Assembly (NCBI GenBank): GCA_964523405.1 | Contig: CAZGAQ010000001.1 | Coordinates: 248,001 to 312,000 of the forward strand | Direction: 5' to 3' | Source of the DNA: CAZGAQ01 sp964523405 | GTDB lineage: Bacteria; Planctomycetota; Phycisphaerae; UBA1845; Fen-1342 | DNA length: 64,000 nt | Shown here: positions 7,160 through 15,411 of the stretch, piece by piece | Position numbering within the stretch: the stretch's first letter is position 1 | Layout: every line of letters begins with the position of its first letter | Translations under genes and position numbers: made by a program | Notes under the pieces: generated by a model | Databases searched by the model: none | Told to the model about the DNA's origin: nothing | The model's input: the letters and a program-made list of their open reading frames with translations, nothing else

Positions 7160-9538
7160 TCAGCCCCCGGCCCCGTCGGCCCGAGTCGGATCCCGGGGAA
7201 GCTGCTGCTGAATCACCTCCAGCAGCCGGTGTCGTTCCACGGGTTTGGTGACATAATCGTCGCAGCCCGCCTGCAGACACTTCTGGCGATCCGCGGGCAT
7301 GGCGTGCGCCGTCAGTGCGATGATCGGCCGCGTATAGTGCTGAGCGCGCAGGCGCCCGGTGGCCTCGTAGCCGTCCAGCTCCGGCATCTGCATATCCATC
7401 AGGATGACATCGAAGGGCTCGCGGCGCGCGCTGGCGGCCAAGGCGGCTTCGACGGCCAGCCGGCCATTTTCCACGACGGTCACGGTCGCGCCCGCGCGAC
7501 GGAGCAGCAGCGAGATGAGTCGCTGGTTATCGGGCCCGTCCTCGGCCAGCAGAATGCGGGCCGCGAGCGGCTCATGGGCCGGTCCGCGGCTGGCTGCGGT
7601 GGAGTCGCGGACGTGGACCATCGCCGTGGCGGGGTCGGCCAGCAAGGGCACGCCATCCAGGCAGCCCGTGGTGACGGTGGTGCGGAAGCACGTGCCGCGT
7701 CCGAGCTCGGTGTGGACGACGACCACATCACCGCCCAGGGCCTGGGCCAGGCGTTTGCTGATCGTCAGGCCCAGTCCCGTGCCGCCGAAGCGCCGCGTGG
7801 TGGACGTATCCGCCTGGGTGAAGGGCTCGAAGAGTCGGGCCACCTGCTCGGCGCTCATGCCGATGCCGGTATCCACCACGTCGAACTGCAGGAAGCGCTC
7901 GACGGGGGCGAGACTGTCCGGGTTGCTGGCGTCGGGGATTTCCGGCGCGAGCTGGGTGGTCATGCTGGCCACGAGCCGCACGCTGCCGGTGTCGGTGAAC
8001 TTGATGGCATTGCCGGTGAGATTCAGCAGGATCTGGCGGAGGCGCGTCGGATCGCTTTCCACGTACTGCGGCATCGGACCGCGGTACTCGATCTCGAACG
8101 CGAGGCCCTTGGCGGTGGCCCGGACACGCATGAGCGAGGCCACTTCGGCCACCACCTGACAGGGGGAGCAGAGGACGCGCTCGATCGCCATCTTGCCGGC
8201 CTCGAGCTTCGAGAGGTCGAGAATGTCGTTGATGATCGTCAACAGGTGATCGCCGTTGCGCTGGATGGTGCGCACCGCGTTGAGCCGCTCCGTTTCGCTG
8301 AGCTTGAAGTCCAGGAGCGTCTGGGCGAAGCCGAGAATCGCGGTCATCGGGGTGCGAATCTCGTGGCTCATGTTGGCGAGAAATTCGCTCTTCGTGCGGC
8401 TCGCCGTTTCGGCGGCATTCTTGGCTTCCTGTAGTTCCGCCTCGGCGCGCCGCCGTTCCGTGATGTCTTCGTAGGCCCCGAGCATGCCCACGACGCGCCC
8501 GTCGGCGTCGTGCAGTGGCACCTTGCTTGTGTCCAGCCAGGCCTGACTCCCGTCGGCGCGGCCCTGGGGTTCGATGACGTGGTAGGTCGGCTGGTCGGTG
8601 GTCATGACCTGCAGGTCAGCGGCCCGGTAGGCTTCGGCCTCAGCGCGCGTCCAGGGCAGGTCGAAATCCGTCTTGCCGCAGATGTCCTCGGGCTTGTCCA
8701 AGCCGGCGTCGTGGGCGAAAGCCTGATTGCAGCCGAGGTACACGGACTGGCGGTCCTTCCAGAAGATGCGCTGGGGGACGTTGTCGAGCACGATGCGCAG
8801 GACCTGCTCCCGCTCGCGCAAGAGCTTCTGGGCTTGCTTGCGATCCAGGACCTCCGCCGTCAACGCCATGTTGGCCGTCGCCAGCTCCAGCGTACGCTCC
8901 TGGACGCGTGTGGCCAGGCGCTGGCGCTCCACGCTCAGCGCCGCGGCAGCGTGCCGCCGGCCTTCGTCCAAGGCGAGAATTCCGGCCGCGACCTGCAGCA
9001 GCGCCACTTCTGCTTCACCCCACACATGCTGGGCTGATGCGTGCACGAGAGCCAGTGCCCCCCCGATGGCGGCGCCGTTTAGGGCCGGCAGGGGTGCGAG
9101 CACGATGCCGGCCAGCCCAGCCGCCACGAAGGCCTCACCCTCGGCAGCAGGCCAGGTTGTGGCCGGTCCGTGGACGGCCTGTCCCTGGATGAGCCGCGCC
9201 AGTGAGCCGGGGTAATCCCGCAGACGCAGCGCGAGTGGGGGGGCGGAATCGGGCGGAGGCGTTGTCGCGGACTCGTGCCACGCAGACTGCAGCTCGAGAA
9301 TCGTGCCCGCCGGGCGTTCGCGGCGCAGCGCGAAGTAGAGCACGCGGCTGGCGCCGGTGCTCTGGGCGAGAGATGCCAGCGCCGCTTCAGCGAGTGCGCC
9401 CGTTTCGACCTGCGCCAACCGCTGTGAGAACTGCTGTAGGGCCGCCAGGTGGGCGCGTGGGGCGACTTCGCTCCACAGGTCGGCTTGCTGGAACGCACGC
9501 TCGGCCATAGCACCCTCGGCCTGTGACATGGCGATCAC
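7160..9538 (-). CDS. GAF-PAS hybrid sensor histidine kinase with C-terminal receiver
   Basis: 792 residues, no clear membrane segment, so a cytoplasmic sensor. Order: GAF-like domain (about 35-195), coiled coil (195-245), PAS/PAC (about 245-362, with WKDRQSVYLGCNQAF and LGAYEDITERRRAE), HisKA with phospho-acceptor His392 in NMSHEIRTPM, HATPase with DTGIGM and GGTGLGLTISK, and a receiver with Asp715 in MDMQMPELDG and a conserved Lys in VTKP. The receiver shows it can pass phosphate internally or to a relay partner. The longest frame starts with GTG at 9538 without a Shine-Dalgarno; an in-frame ATG at 9508 has GAGGG about six bases upstream and is a good alternative. Confidence 0.92.
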   Translation of the reverse strand: MIAMSQAEGAMAERAFQQADLWSEVAPRAHLAALQQFSQRLAQVETGALAEAALASLAQSTGASRVLYFALRRERPAGTILELQSAWHESATTPPPDSAPPLALRLRDYPGSLARLIQGQAVHGPATTWPAAEGEAFVAAGLAGIVLAPLPALNGAAIGGALALVHASAQHVWGEAEVALLQVAAGILALDEGRRHAAAALSVERQRLATRVQERTLELATANMALTAEVLDRKQAQKLLREREQVLRIVLDNVPQRIFWKDRQSVYLGCNQAFAHDAGLDKPEDICGKTDFDLPWTRAEAEAYRAADLQVMTTDQPTYHVIEPQGRADGSQAWLDTSKVPLHDADGRVVGMLGAYEDITERRRAEAELQEAKNAAETASRTKSEFLANMSHEIRTPMTAILGFAQTLLDFKLSETERLNAVRTIQRNGDHLLTIINDILDLSKLEAGKMAIERVLCSPCQVVAEVASLMRVRATAKGLAFEIEYRGPMPQYVESDPTRLRQILLNLTGNAIKFTDTGSVRLVASMTTQLAPEIPDASNPDSLAPVERFLQFDVVDTGIGMSAEQVARLFEPFTQADTSTTRRFGGTGLGLTISKRLAQALGGDVVVVHTELGRGTCFRTTVTTGCLDGVPLLADPATAMVHVRDSTAASRGPAHEPLAARILLAEDGPDNQRLISLLLRRAGATVTVVENGRLAVEAALAASARREPFDVILMDMQMPELDGYEATGRLRAQHYTRPIIALTAHAMPADRQKCLQAGCDDYVTKPVERHRLLEVIQQQLPRDPTRADGAGG

Positions 9539-9706
9539 GGGGCCGGTTGAGAGTCCGGCTCCGCCGCAGGCCCACAGATGCAGCGGCCCACGCCGGCCCG
9601 GGCGGCCACAGCGCGAGGCGATGCCCGCACCAGGCCGCAGTCAATCCAAGACCTGATCGGTCTTGGCTATCTTCCTCTGCTGTATCGACGGAAAGGGAGA
9701 CGTGAA

Positions 9707-10118
9707 TTAGGTGACCGAACTGACGAGCAGTTGACCAACGGTTGTCTTCCGGAGGAGCGCCTGGGTGGCTTGGGCCGCCTCCTGGCACAGGCCCTCGATA
9801 ATATCTTTCACGGCTTCATCGCCCGTGATCTCTTTCCGGACGCTCAACTCCCCGGTCATCGGGCCGTCGATCGCCTCCACGATCTGGAGCAGCGTAGTCT
9901 GCTCGGGGTCGTTCTTGAGCAGGAACCCCCCCCCGCCGTCCGGTTTCGCTGTCGAGCACCTGAAACCGGACGAGCTGCTGGAGAATCTTCAGCAGGTACT
10001 CCACCGGGATCCCGCATGCTTCTGCGATCACGCGACCTTGCACGGGGCCGTGCTGCTGATGCTTGGCCACGTGTACGGTTGCGAACACAGCGTATGCAGA
10101 CGCTTTACTTAATCGCAT
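9707..10118 (-). pseudogene. Rrf2 family transcriptional regulator, frameshifted at a 9-G run
   Basis: The frame from ATG 10118 encodes a typical Rrf2 winged-helix start (MRLSKASAYAVFA, then ACGIPVEYLLKILQQL) and reaches codon 64 at a run of nine G (9926-9934). Read straight on, it becomes a meaningless Arg/Asp-rich tail ending at 9816. In the -1 frame the same region reads FLLKNDPEQTTLLQIVEAID, the usual second half of Rrf2 proteins, ending at TAA 9707-9709. With eight G the protein would be 136 residues, normal for the family. There is no Fe-S cysteine cluster like that of IscR. The gene is annotated as broken, but it may be phase-variable or the run may be miscounted. It sits between a hybrid kinase and a response regulator. 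Confidence 0.8.
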
Positions 10119-10196
10119 CCCTGCACCACCCGCTCGGCCTGCCCCGATCTCCGGCCGCCATTCTAACGCCACACCACTCGCGCTCAACGGCGCGCA

Positions 10197-10991
10197 TCAA
10201 CTGTCCCTGCCAGCGGCACGTGCCAACAGGTCCAACCAGAGGTTCTCACCCGAAGCCGAGCCGGCAGCGCCGCCCTCCAGCAGCAGGACCAGCAGGGCGG
10301 GCTCGTGTCGCCATTGCGTGCGCAGGACCATCGCCCGGTACTCGCCCAGGATTGCGTCGCGGCGGAACAGCGTGAGCCAACAGGGGTGCTTCTCGTTCTC
10401 GGCCGTCTTCAGGCAGGCCAGCAAGCCGGGCGTTACGTCCGTCAACGGACGGGTCTGTTGCGGATCTGAAACTGCTTCCAGGGCCGCGCGTCCGCTCGGT
10501 GTCGCGAACAGGATCGCTCCCGCTTCACTGATGCAGGCCACGGGCAGTCCGGTCAGCAATTGCGCCGCCGGGGCCGCCTCTTCCGCGGCCGCGAGTTTCT
10601 GCTCGAGCCGGTGCATCTCCTGCAGGAGCTGGCGGCGGTCCTGGACGCGCTGGACGTGCAAGCCCAGCTCTTTGAGGTCGAACGGTTTCTCCAGATAGGC
10701 CACGGCGCCCAGCTCCCGACTGCGGCGCTCGTAGTCCGGCGAGCTGTAGCCGGTGATGACGATCAGGGCGAGCTCCCGATTCTGTTGGCGCGCCCAGTCC
10801 GCGAAATCGAGGCCGTTGATCATGTCGGAGAGGCGGATGTCGACGATGATCAGTTCGACGGGCGCGCTGCGCAGCCGCTCCCGCGCCTCTTCAATGCTGG
10901 CGGCGGTGATGGCGTGCAGGCCCTTGCGCTCGAGGAAATGCTGGATGTGCTCTCGATAGCGCAGCTCGTCATCCAGTACCAGTGTATTCAT
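10197..10991 (-). CDS. Response regulator with receiver and PAS-like C-terminal domain
   Basis: 264 residues. The receiver (1-120) has the acidic pair in LVLDDE, the phospho-acceptor Asp in IIVDIRLSD, VITGYSS and the conserved Lys in YLEKPFD. A short coiled coil follows (about 120-140), then a PAS-like region (about 140-255) beginning GLPVACISEAGAILFATPSGRAAL. There is no DNA-binding domain. Its ATG overlaps the stop of the upstream double-receiver gene (ATGA, 10988-10991), so the two are translationally coupled. Confidence 0.88.
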   Translation of the reverse strand: MNTLVLDDELRYREHIQHFLERKGLHAITAASIEEARERLRSAPVELIIVDIRLSDMINGLDFADWARQQNRELALIVITGYSSPDYERRSRELGAVAYLEKPFDLKELGLHVQRVQDRRQLLQEMHRLEQKLAAAEEAAPAAQLLTGLPVACISEAGAILFATPSGRAALEAVSDPQQTRPLTDVTPGLLACLKTAENEKHPCWLTLFRRDAILGEYRAMVLRTQWRHEPALLVLLLEGGAAGSASGENLWLDLLARAAGRDS

Positions 10992-12265
10992 TCCGAATCC
11001 TCCTCGGGCACGCGCGCGCCCGCTTCTACTCCTCGCAGGGGAACTACATTACGGCGCGATTCCATCGTGGCATTCTCGTCCAGAACGGCCTGGTAGTGCC
11101 GGCCGCAGCGCACACACACCCACTGGTCCGCTTCCTCGCGGGCTTGCGGATGCCGGAGGGGCAGGGGCAAGTCACACGTGGCACAGCGACCGATCTGCTG
11201 TCGCAGGACGGCGATCAGGTCAGCCATCGCCCAGGGCTTCAGCAGAAAGGCCGTCACGCCCATCTGCCGGAATTCCTCGGCGCGATCGAGACCGCTGGTG
11301 CCCACGAAGCGGACTTGCGGCAGGTGTTGGCGGATGCCGGCCACCAATTCGCCCGCCTTCTCGCCCGGCAGATCGTGGTCGATGACGACGATCTCGATGC
11401 CGGAGTCGCGCAGACACGTTTGCAGTGCGGCCTGGGCACTCTCGGCAGTGTGACAGATGCCGCCCCCGTTTTCAATCTGTCGGGCGACGATATGTCGCAC
11501 CCATTGATCATCGTCGACGATCAGGGTCCGCCCGCCGAACGGCCAAGGCGTAGCGGGCGAAGCCTCCAGATCCAGAAGCATGCGCACCACGGGGTGTTCC
11601 TGGAGGTGCCGCTGCTCGTCCGGGACGATGACCACCAGCCAGCCGGACTCCCCGACATGAGCCTTGGCGCGCACCTGCCAGCGCAGCGGGGCCGGCCCGC
11701 GCGGGGCGACCGGCACCCAGCGCTCCGTGGCGCGCCCCAGCGGCGTGTTGGCGCCCAGCTCGAGAATCTGTCCCAGGTCTGTGGCGGCCACGCCGGAGGT
11801 CGTCTGGGCAAGCAGTTGCCGGGCACGTTCATTAGCGAAGCGAATGACTCCGTCCCGGCGCACATCGAGCACCGCGATGGGCGAGTTTCCCAGGGGCGTC
11901 GGACCGGCGGCGGCCGCGGCCCGCACGGCATCCCGCAAGCGGGCCATTTCGAACGGCTTCTCGATGAACTCGACCACTTGAACACTGCGGGCATCGGCGC
12001 GAACGTCCGCACTGGGAAAGCCGGTAATCAGGATCGTCTTGAGGCCCGGTACGGCCGTGCTGAGCGACTCGCACACCTGCAGGCCGTGCAGTTGGTCGCG
12101 CAACATCCAGTCGGCCACGAGGACGTGCGGGCGGAAAGCGCTGCCCGAGGCGATGGCTTCGCGGGCACTGCCGGCCACGCGGACCTCGTGCCCGTCGCGC
12201 GTGAGGACGCGGCTGATGTGGTCGCGGTAGCGTGGCTCGTCATCCACCACAAGGACTCGGACCAT
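10988..12265 (-). CDS. Double-receiver regulator with PAS-like domain and zinc ribbon
   Basis: 425 residues. Receiver 1 (about 1-118) has VLVVDDE, an Asp in VLVADWMLRD and a Lys in IEKPF. A PAS-like module follows (about 125-235, SPIAVLDVRRDGVIRFANERA). Receiver 2 (about 245-360) has LIVDDDQ, an Asp in VVIDHDLPG and a Lys in LLKPW. The C-terminus carries two CxxC knuckles (CATC and CVRC, about 372-400) of a zinc ribbon. No helix-turn-helix is seen, so output is probably through protein contact or phosphotransfer. It lies 14 bases after the PAS kinase and overlaps the next response regulator by four bases. Confidence 0.85.
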   Translation of the reverse strand: MVRVLVVDDEPRYRDHISRVLTRDGHEVRVAGSAREAIASGSAFRPHVLVADWMLRDQLHGLQVCESLSTAVPGLKTILITGFPSADVRADARSVQVVEFIEKPFEMARLRDAVRAAAAAGPTPLGNSPIAVLDVRRDGVIRFANERARQLLAQTTSGVAATDLGQILELGANTPLGRATERWVPVAPRGPAPLRWQVRAKAHVGESGWLVVIVPDEQRHLQEHPVVRMLLDLEASPATPWPFGGRTLIVDDDQWVRHIVARQIENGGGICHTAESAQAALQTCLRDSGIEIVVIDHDLPGEKAGELVAGIRQHLPQVRFVGTSGLDRAEEFRQMGVTAFLLKPWAMADLIAVLRQQIGRCATCDLPLPLRHPQAREEADQWVCVRCGRHYQAVLDENATMESRRNVVPLRGVEAGARVPEEDSE

Positions 12266-12279
12266 CGTGTCCTCCTGGC

Positions 12280-13908
12280 CTAACCGGGCAGCTCGATCGT
12301 AAAGGTCGTCCCTTGCTGCGGCGCGCTGTCGACGGAGATGTGCCCGCCGTGCGCCGCGACGATACCGTGCACGACGCTGAGGCCCAGACCCGTGCCGCCC
12401 GTCTGCTGGCGGGTTGTGAAGAACGGGTCAAACACATGGGCCAGCTGGGACGGCGTCATGCCCGGGCCGTTGTCGATCACGCGGAGCCGCACGCCGACTT
12501 CATGGCGCTGCGACTGGATCACCACGCGGGTGTTGGTCCCCCCGGCCTCGACGGCGTTCTGAATCAGGTTGATCAGAACCTGCTCGAATTCGGTTGGATT
12601 CAGAGCCACTTCGGGCAGGTCGGGGGCCAGTTGCACGGAAAGGTCGCCGCCGCGGCGGCTCACAGCCTCCCGCGTCAAATGAACCGCGCGCCGCACGAGC
12701 GCGTTCACGTCGTTCGGCCACTTCTCGGTCGGCTGCTGGCGCGCGAAGCGCAAAATGCTCTGGATGATGCGGCCGCAGCGCTTGGCGTCCTCCATGATCT
12801 CCTTCAAGCAGGTCGCGACATACGTGCGGTCGCCGGTGGAGGTCAGCTCGTCCCAGGCCCCTTCTGCGGACAGGAGGATGCCGCCCACGGGGTTGTTGAT
12901 CTCGTGGGCGATGCCGGCGGCCAGCGTGCCGATGGATGCCAGCCGTTCGGCCTGGCGCAATTGCTCGGTCGCGCGTTTGACGTCGGTCAGGTCGTGCGTG
13001 ACGACGATGACGCCGATGATGGCGCCGTGGGCATCGCGTTGGGCGGAGCGGGCTGTCAGGAAATTGTGCGTCACGCCGTCGAGCGTGACCGATTCCTCGG
13101 TGACCAGCGGCGTGCCGGTCTCCAGCACCTCCCGGTCCCGTGCCTGCAGCAGCCGGGCCTCGCCAAGGGGAAACAAATCGAGCGCCGTCTGCCCGATGCA
13201 GTTGGCCAGAATCGGGCTGAGCTCCCGCCCGGCGCGGTTCAGCATGACGTAGCGCAAATCGCGATCGCGCACCGCGACAATGTCGGTCGTCGCGTCCATG
13301 ATCTCCTGGAGCAGTTCGCGCTGCTCCTGCAGCTGCGCGATCGTCTGCTGCAGTGCGGTGATGTCGGTCATGAGCCCCGCCACGCGGATGACCTGCCCCG
13401 CTTCGTTCTTGATCGGGAAGCCCCGATCGAGCACGTGACGGACCGAGCCGTCCGGGCGCACGATGCGGTACTCCTCGCGCGTTGCCGCACCCTGAAACTG
13501 CCGCTGACTGGCCGCCACTGCCCGCTGCCGGTCTTCCGGAAAGAGCGGGGCGCGAAACTGCGTATGCGAGAGCAGGGCTTCAGCCCCGGAGTGGCCTGTG
13601 ATTCCGGCGTAGTCGGGGCCCACTTCGACCAGGTCCGCGCGGCCGACGTCGGTCAGCCAGAACGCCTCCGGCAAGTCGGCCGCGATGTGTGACGGGAGCG
13701 CGGACAGGAATGGCCGTGTGCTGGGTACTTCACGGCGCATGGGGGCGGCGCGCAGCTGCTCCAGTTCGAGCTGACAGGCGCGCAGGGCCGCGCGCAGTTC
13801 AGCGATGGATTGGGGGTCAACGCAGGGGGGCGGAGCGGCGGGCGGACTCGACGGAAACGCCTCCGGCTTCCGCGTGGAATCGCCCGGCTGTGCTGGCTGC
13901 TCTGCCAT
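12280..13908 (-). CDS. PAS-PAS sensor histidine kinase
   Basis: 542 residues, no membrane segment. A Pro-rich N-terminus (1-35) and short coiled coil lead into PAS1 (about 75-185, with EEYRIVRPDGSVRHVLDRG and GLMTDIT), PAS2 (about 195-310, ending VVTHDLTDVKRA), HisKA with His335 in AGIAHEINNP, and HATPase with VIDNGPGM and GGTGLGLSVVHGI. The AHEINNP type His box is that of NtrB-like kinases. It is first in a likely operon with the two response regulators downstream, which are its probable partners. No receiver of its own. Confidence 0.92.
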   Translation of the reverse strand: MAEQPAQPGDSTRKPEAFPSSPPAAPPPCVDPQSIAELRAALRACQLELEQLRAAPMRREVPSTRPFLSALPSHIAADLPEAFWLTDVGRADLVEVGPDYAGITGHSGAEALLSHTQFRAPLFPEDRQRAVAASQRQFQGAATREEYRIVRPDGSVRHVLDRGFPIKNEAGQVIRVAGLMTDITALQQTIAQLQEQRELLQEIMDATTDIVAVRDRDLRYVMLNRAGRELSPILANCIGQTALDLFPLGEARLLQARDREVLETGTPLVTEESVTLDGVTHNFLTARSAQRDAHGAIIGVIVVTHDLTDVKRATEQLRQAERLASIGTLAAGIAHEINNPVGGILLSAEGAWDELTSTGDRTYVATCLKEIMEDAKRCGRIIQSILRFARQQPTEKWPNDVNALVRRAVHLTREAVSRRGGDLSVQLAPDLPEVALNPTEFEQVLINLIQNAVEAGGTNTRVVIQSQRHEVGVRLRVIDNGPGMTPSQLAHVFDPFFTTRQQTGGTGLGLSVVHGIVAAHGGHISVDSAPQQGTTFTIELPG

Positions 13909-14956
13909 GCGTTGACGCCCTCATCTTCCGCCGTGCGCGGGCCGGCGAACGTCACGGAGAGGCGCGGCGGCCCCGAACCGCCATGTGGGTGTCCTGCGCC
14001 GCCCGTGTGATCGGAGGTGCAATTCTAGCTGTTGGTGCGGCCGACGTGTAGCCTGCCGCGGTCCGCTAGTTGCGGGCCTGCCGAGCGGCGCGTGTCATCC
14101 CCTCACCAGGCGACACACATAAACCGGAGTCCTCGGGTCCACGTTTGCATTCGCCAGGGGGCGCGGTTAGGTTCCACTGCGGGACCGGCCTTTTGTGTTC
14201 GCCTGTCATCCCAACACGGCATCGTTCGGCTTAACACTGCCACGGAGGGAGCAGGTAGGGGCGCCCCGTCAGGGGACGAGTCGAGGCCCACTCATCGTCA
14301 GGCGGACCGTTTCCTTTCGACCTGCGTGAAACGGCCGCCGCCTCGAGGGCGGCGGCGCCCCGCATCTTTCCGACAGCTTCGCTTCCCGCCAGAGAGCGTA
14401 GAGAAGCCGCCGGCCGGCGGTTTGCGCCGCGCGGAGCTTCCGCTTTCCAGGCCTGCAGCCCTGAAACGTGGTGTACCAGGGCCTTGTTTGCTATTCCATC
14501 GCCCGATCGGGGCCGCGCGCTTGAGTCCAAAGCGGATTCCTCCGGACTGCTCGCGAAGTCGTTCGCGGCCAGGGCGGGCTGGGGCGTCGGGGTGGGGCCG
14601 GGCGTGCTCTTTTTTGCGCGTTGGCTGTCATGGAACCCATTTTCTCACAGCGTCCGGCAAATACAGCCGATGCAGTGTGCAGAAGCCTGGAGGCTCGGCC
14701 GTGCAGCGGCTCGCTCTCAAGTTCGTTGGGAGTGGGAGAAAGAAGTTTGCGGGCGTGATGCCTGTCGCCCGTCATCAGCCGAGCCATCCGCAGCTCCGCA
14801 GTTCCACCCCGAGCTTCTTCGGTCGGGGCCCGCCGACCCGAACGTACCCGCCCGAGTCCCTTGTCTGCGACAACCACTACCAGACCCCAGGAACCAACTC
14901 CAGTGAACAGACCCTCCTAAGCCGGCAGGGCAAGAAGCGGAAAGCAGGTGAGTACG
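13909..14956. other. Long gene-poor region with strong GC hairpins
   Basis: More than 1 kb without a frame I can support. A 384-codon plus-strand frame covers it, but its translation is Arg/Ser/Pro-rich, low in domain character, and competes with open antisense frames, as expected in GC-rich noncoding DNA. Visible structures are a perfect 9-bp hairpin (14334-14342 with 14348-14356, arm GCCGCCGCC) and a palindrome CCGCCGGCCGGCGG near 14412. It could be a long leader for the micro-ORFs that follow, or hold an unrecognised RNA. No tmRNA, 6S or RNase P signature was recognised. Confidence 0.35.
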
Positions 14957-15052
14957 GTGCTTCCCTTCACATCCATCAGTTTATTCATCGTGGATGTCTG
15001 GAACATTCTGGTCAACCTGTACGACTATGTGGTCATGGGGGCGGAGGGTTGA
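14957..15052 (+). CDS. Candidate membrane micro-ORF 1 (31 aa)
   Basis: Starts at GTG 14957, five bases after AGGTGA (14946-14951); an in-frame GTG at 14948 is also possible. The peptide is one hydrophobic segment, SISLFIVDVWNILVNLYDYV, followed by a short acidic end and TGA. Codons favour G or C in third position, like the neighbouring genes. No family is recognised. The next micro-ORF starts two bases after its stop, and the GGAGGG serving that start lies within this ORF's last codons, so the two look coupled. Not certain to be expressed. Confidence 0.45.
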   Translation: MLPFTSISLFIVDVWNILVNLYDYVVMGAEG

Positions 15053-15054
15053 CC

Positions 15055-15186
15055 ATGGCGGTCGAGCCGCTATCCACGTACACGCCGCGCGAGCTGATCT
15101 TCGGCGGATATGTGGCGGCCACGCTCCGAGTCTTCTCGGCGACCCTGCTGCTTGCGCTAGCAGTTTGGTCCCTCGGATTGCGTTGA
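15055..15186 (+). CDS. Candidate membrane micro-ORF 2 (43 aa)
   Basis: ATG at 15055 follows GGAGGG (15043-15048) at an ideal distance. The first 16 residues are polar (STYTPRELIFGGY), the rest is one strong membrane segment (SATLLLALAVWSLGL) ending in Arg. Good Shine-Dalgarno, coupling to micro-ORF 1 and GC-rich third positions support coding. I recognise no family. Such pairs of single-span peptides can be toxin-like, regulatory or parts of membrane complexes; the sequence does not say which. Confidence 0.5.
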   Translation: MAVEPLSTYTPRELIFGGYVAATLRVFSATLLLALAVWSLGLR

Positions 15187-15290
15187 GTCGCACGTCGCGT
15201 CCGCAACCAACCGCGCCACGGCTGGCTGGCCGGGCGGCGTCCAATCGCGGGTGACTCGCCCTGGGTGGTGGGGCCATCCCCACGCTCTAC

Positions 15291-15411
15291 AGCGGTTTCA
15301 CCTCAGGCGTCGTGTTCCGGAACGGGCGTGCTCCGTCCGGCATCCCGCACAATCGCTCGGGGCAGGCGGAGTCCTGACGCTCCGAGGCAACGCACCATTG
15401 GCGAAACCGCT
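15291..15411. repeat. 121-bp element bounded by inverted repeats (MITE-like)
   Basis: The ends are perfect 9-bp inverted repeats, AGCGGTTTC (15291-15299) and GAAACCGCT (15403-15411). Extended outward and inward the ends compare as CTACAGCGGTTTCAC and CTAGAGCGGTTTCGC, 13 of 15 identical. The interior has no coding frame of note. The right end abuts the stop codon of the Ser/Thr kinase (15412-15414). Shape and size fit a miniature inverted-repeat element or a dispersed terminator-like repeat; no second copy is in the window and no clear target duplication was seen. Confidence 0.5.

Noticed and set aside
9816..9925. The directly read tail of the Rrf2 frame as a real C-terminus
   Set aside because: It is an Arg/Asp/Pro-rich out-of-frame sequence, while the other frame gives the true Rrf2 second half.
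14163..14195. T-arm-like GGTTAGGTTCCACTGCGGG as part of a tRNA or tmRNA
   Set aside because: No matching acceptor, D or anticodon arms could be built around it on either strand.
14032..15186. 384-codon plus-strand open frame covering the gene-poor region
   Set aside because: Arg/Ser/Pro-rich translation without domain character and open antisense frames; only the last 44 codons (15055-15186) have a ribosome site and a plausible peptide.
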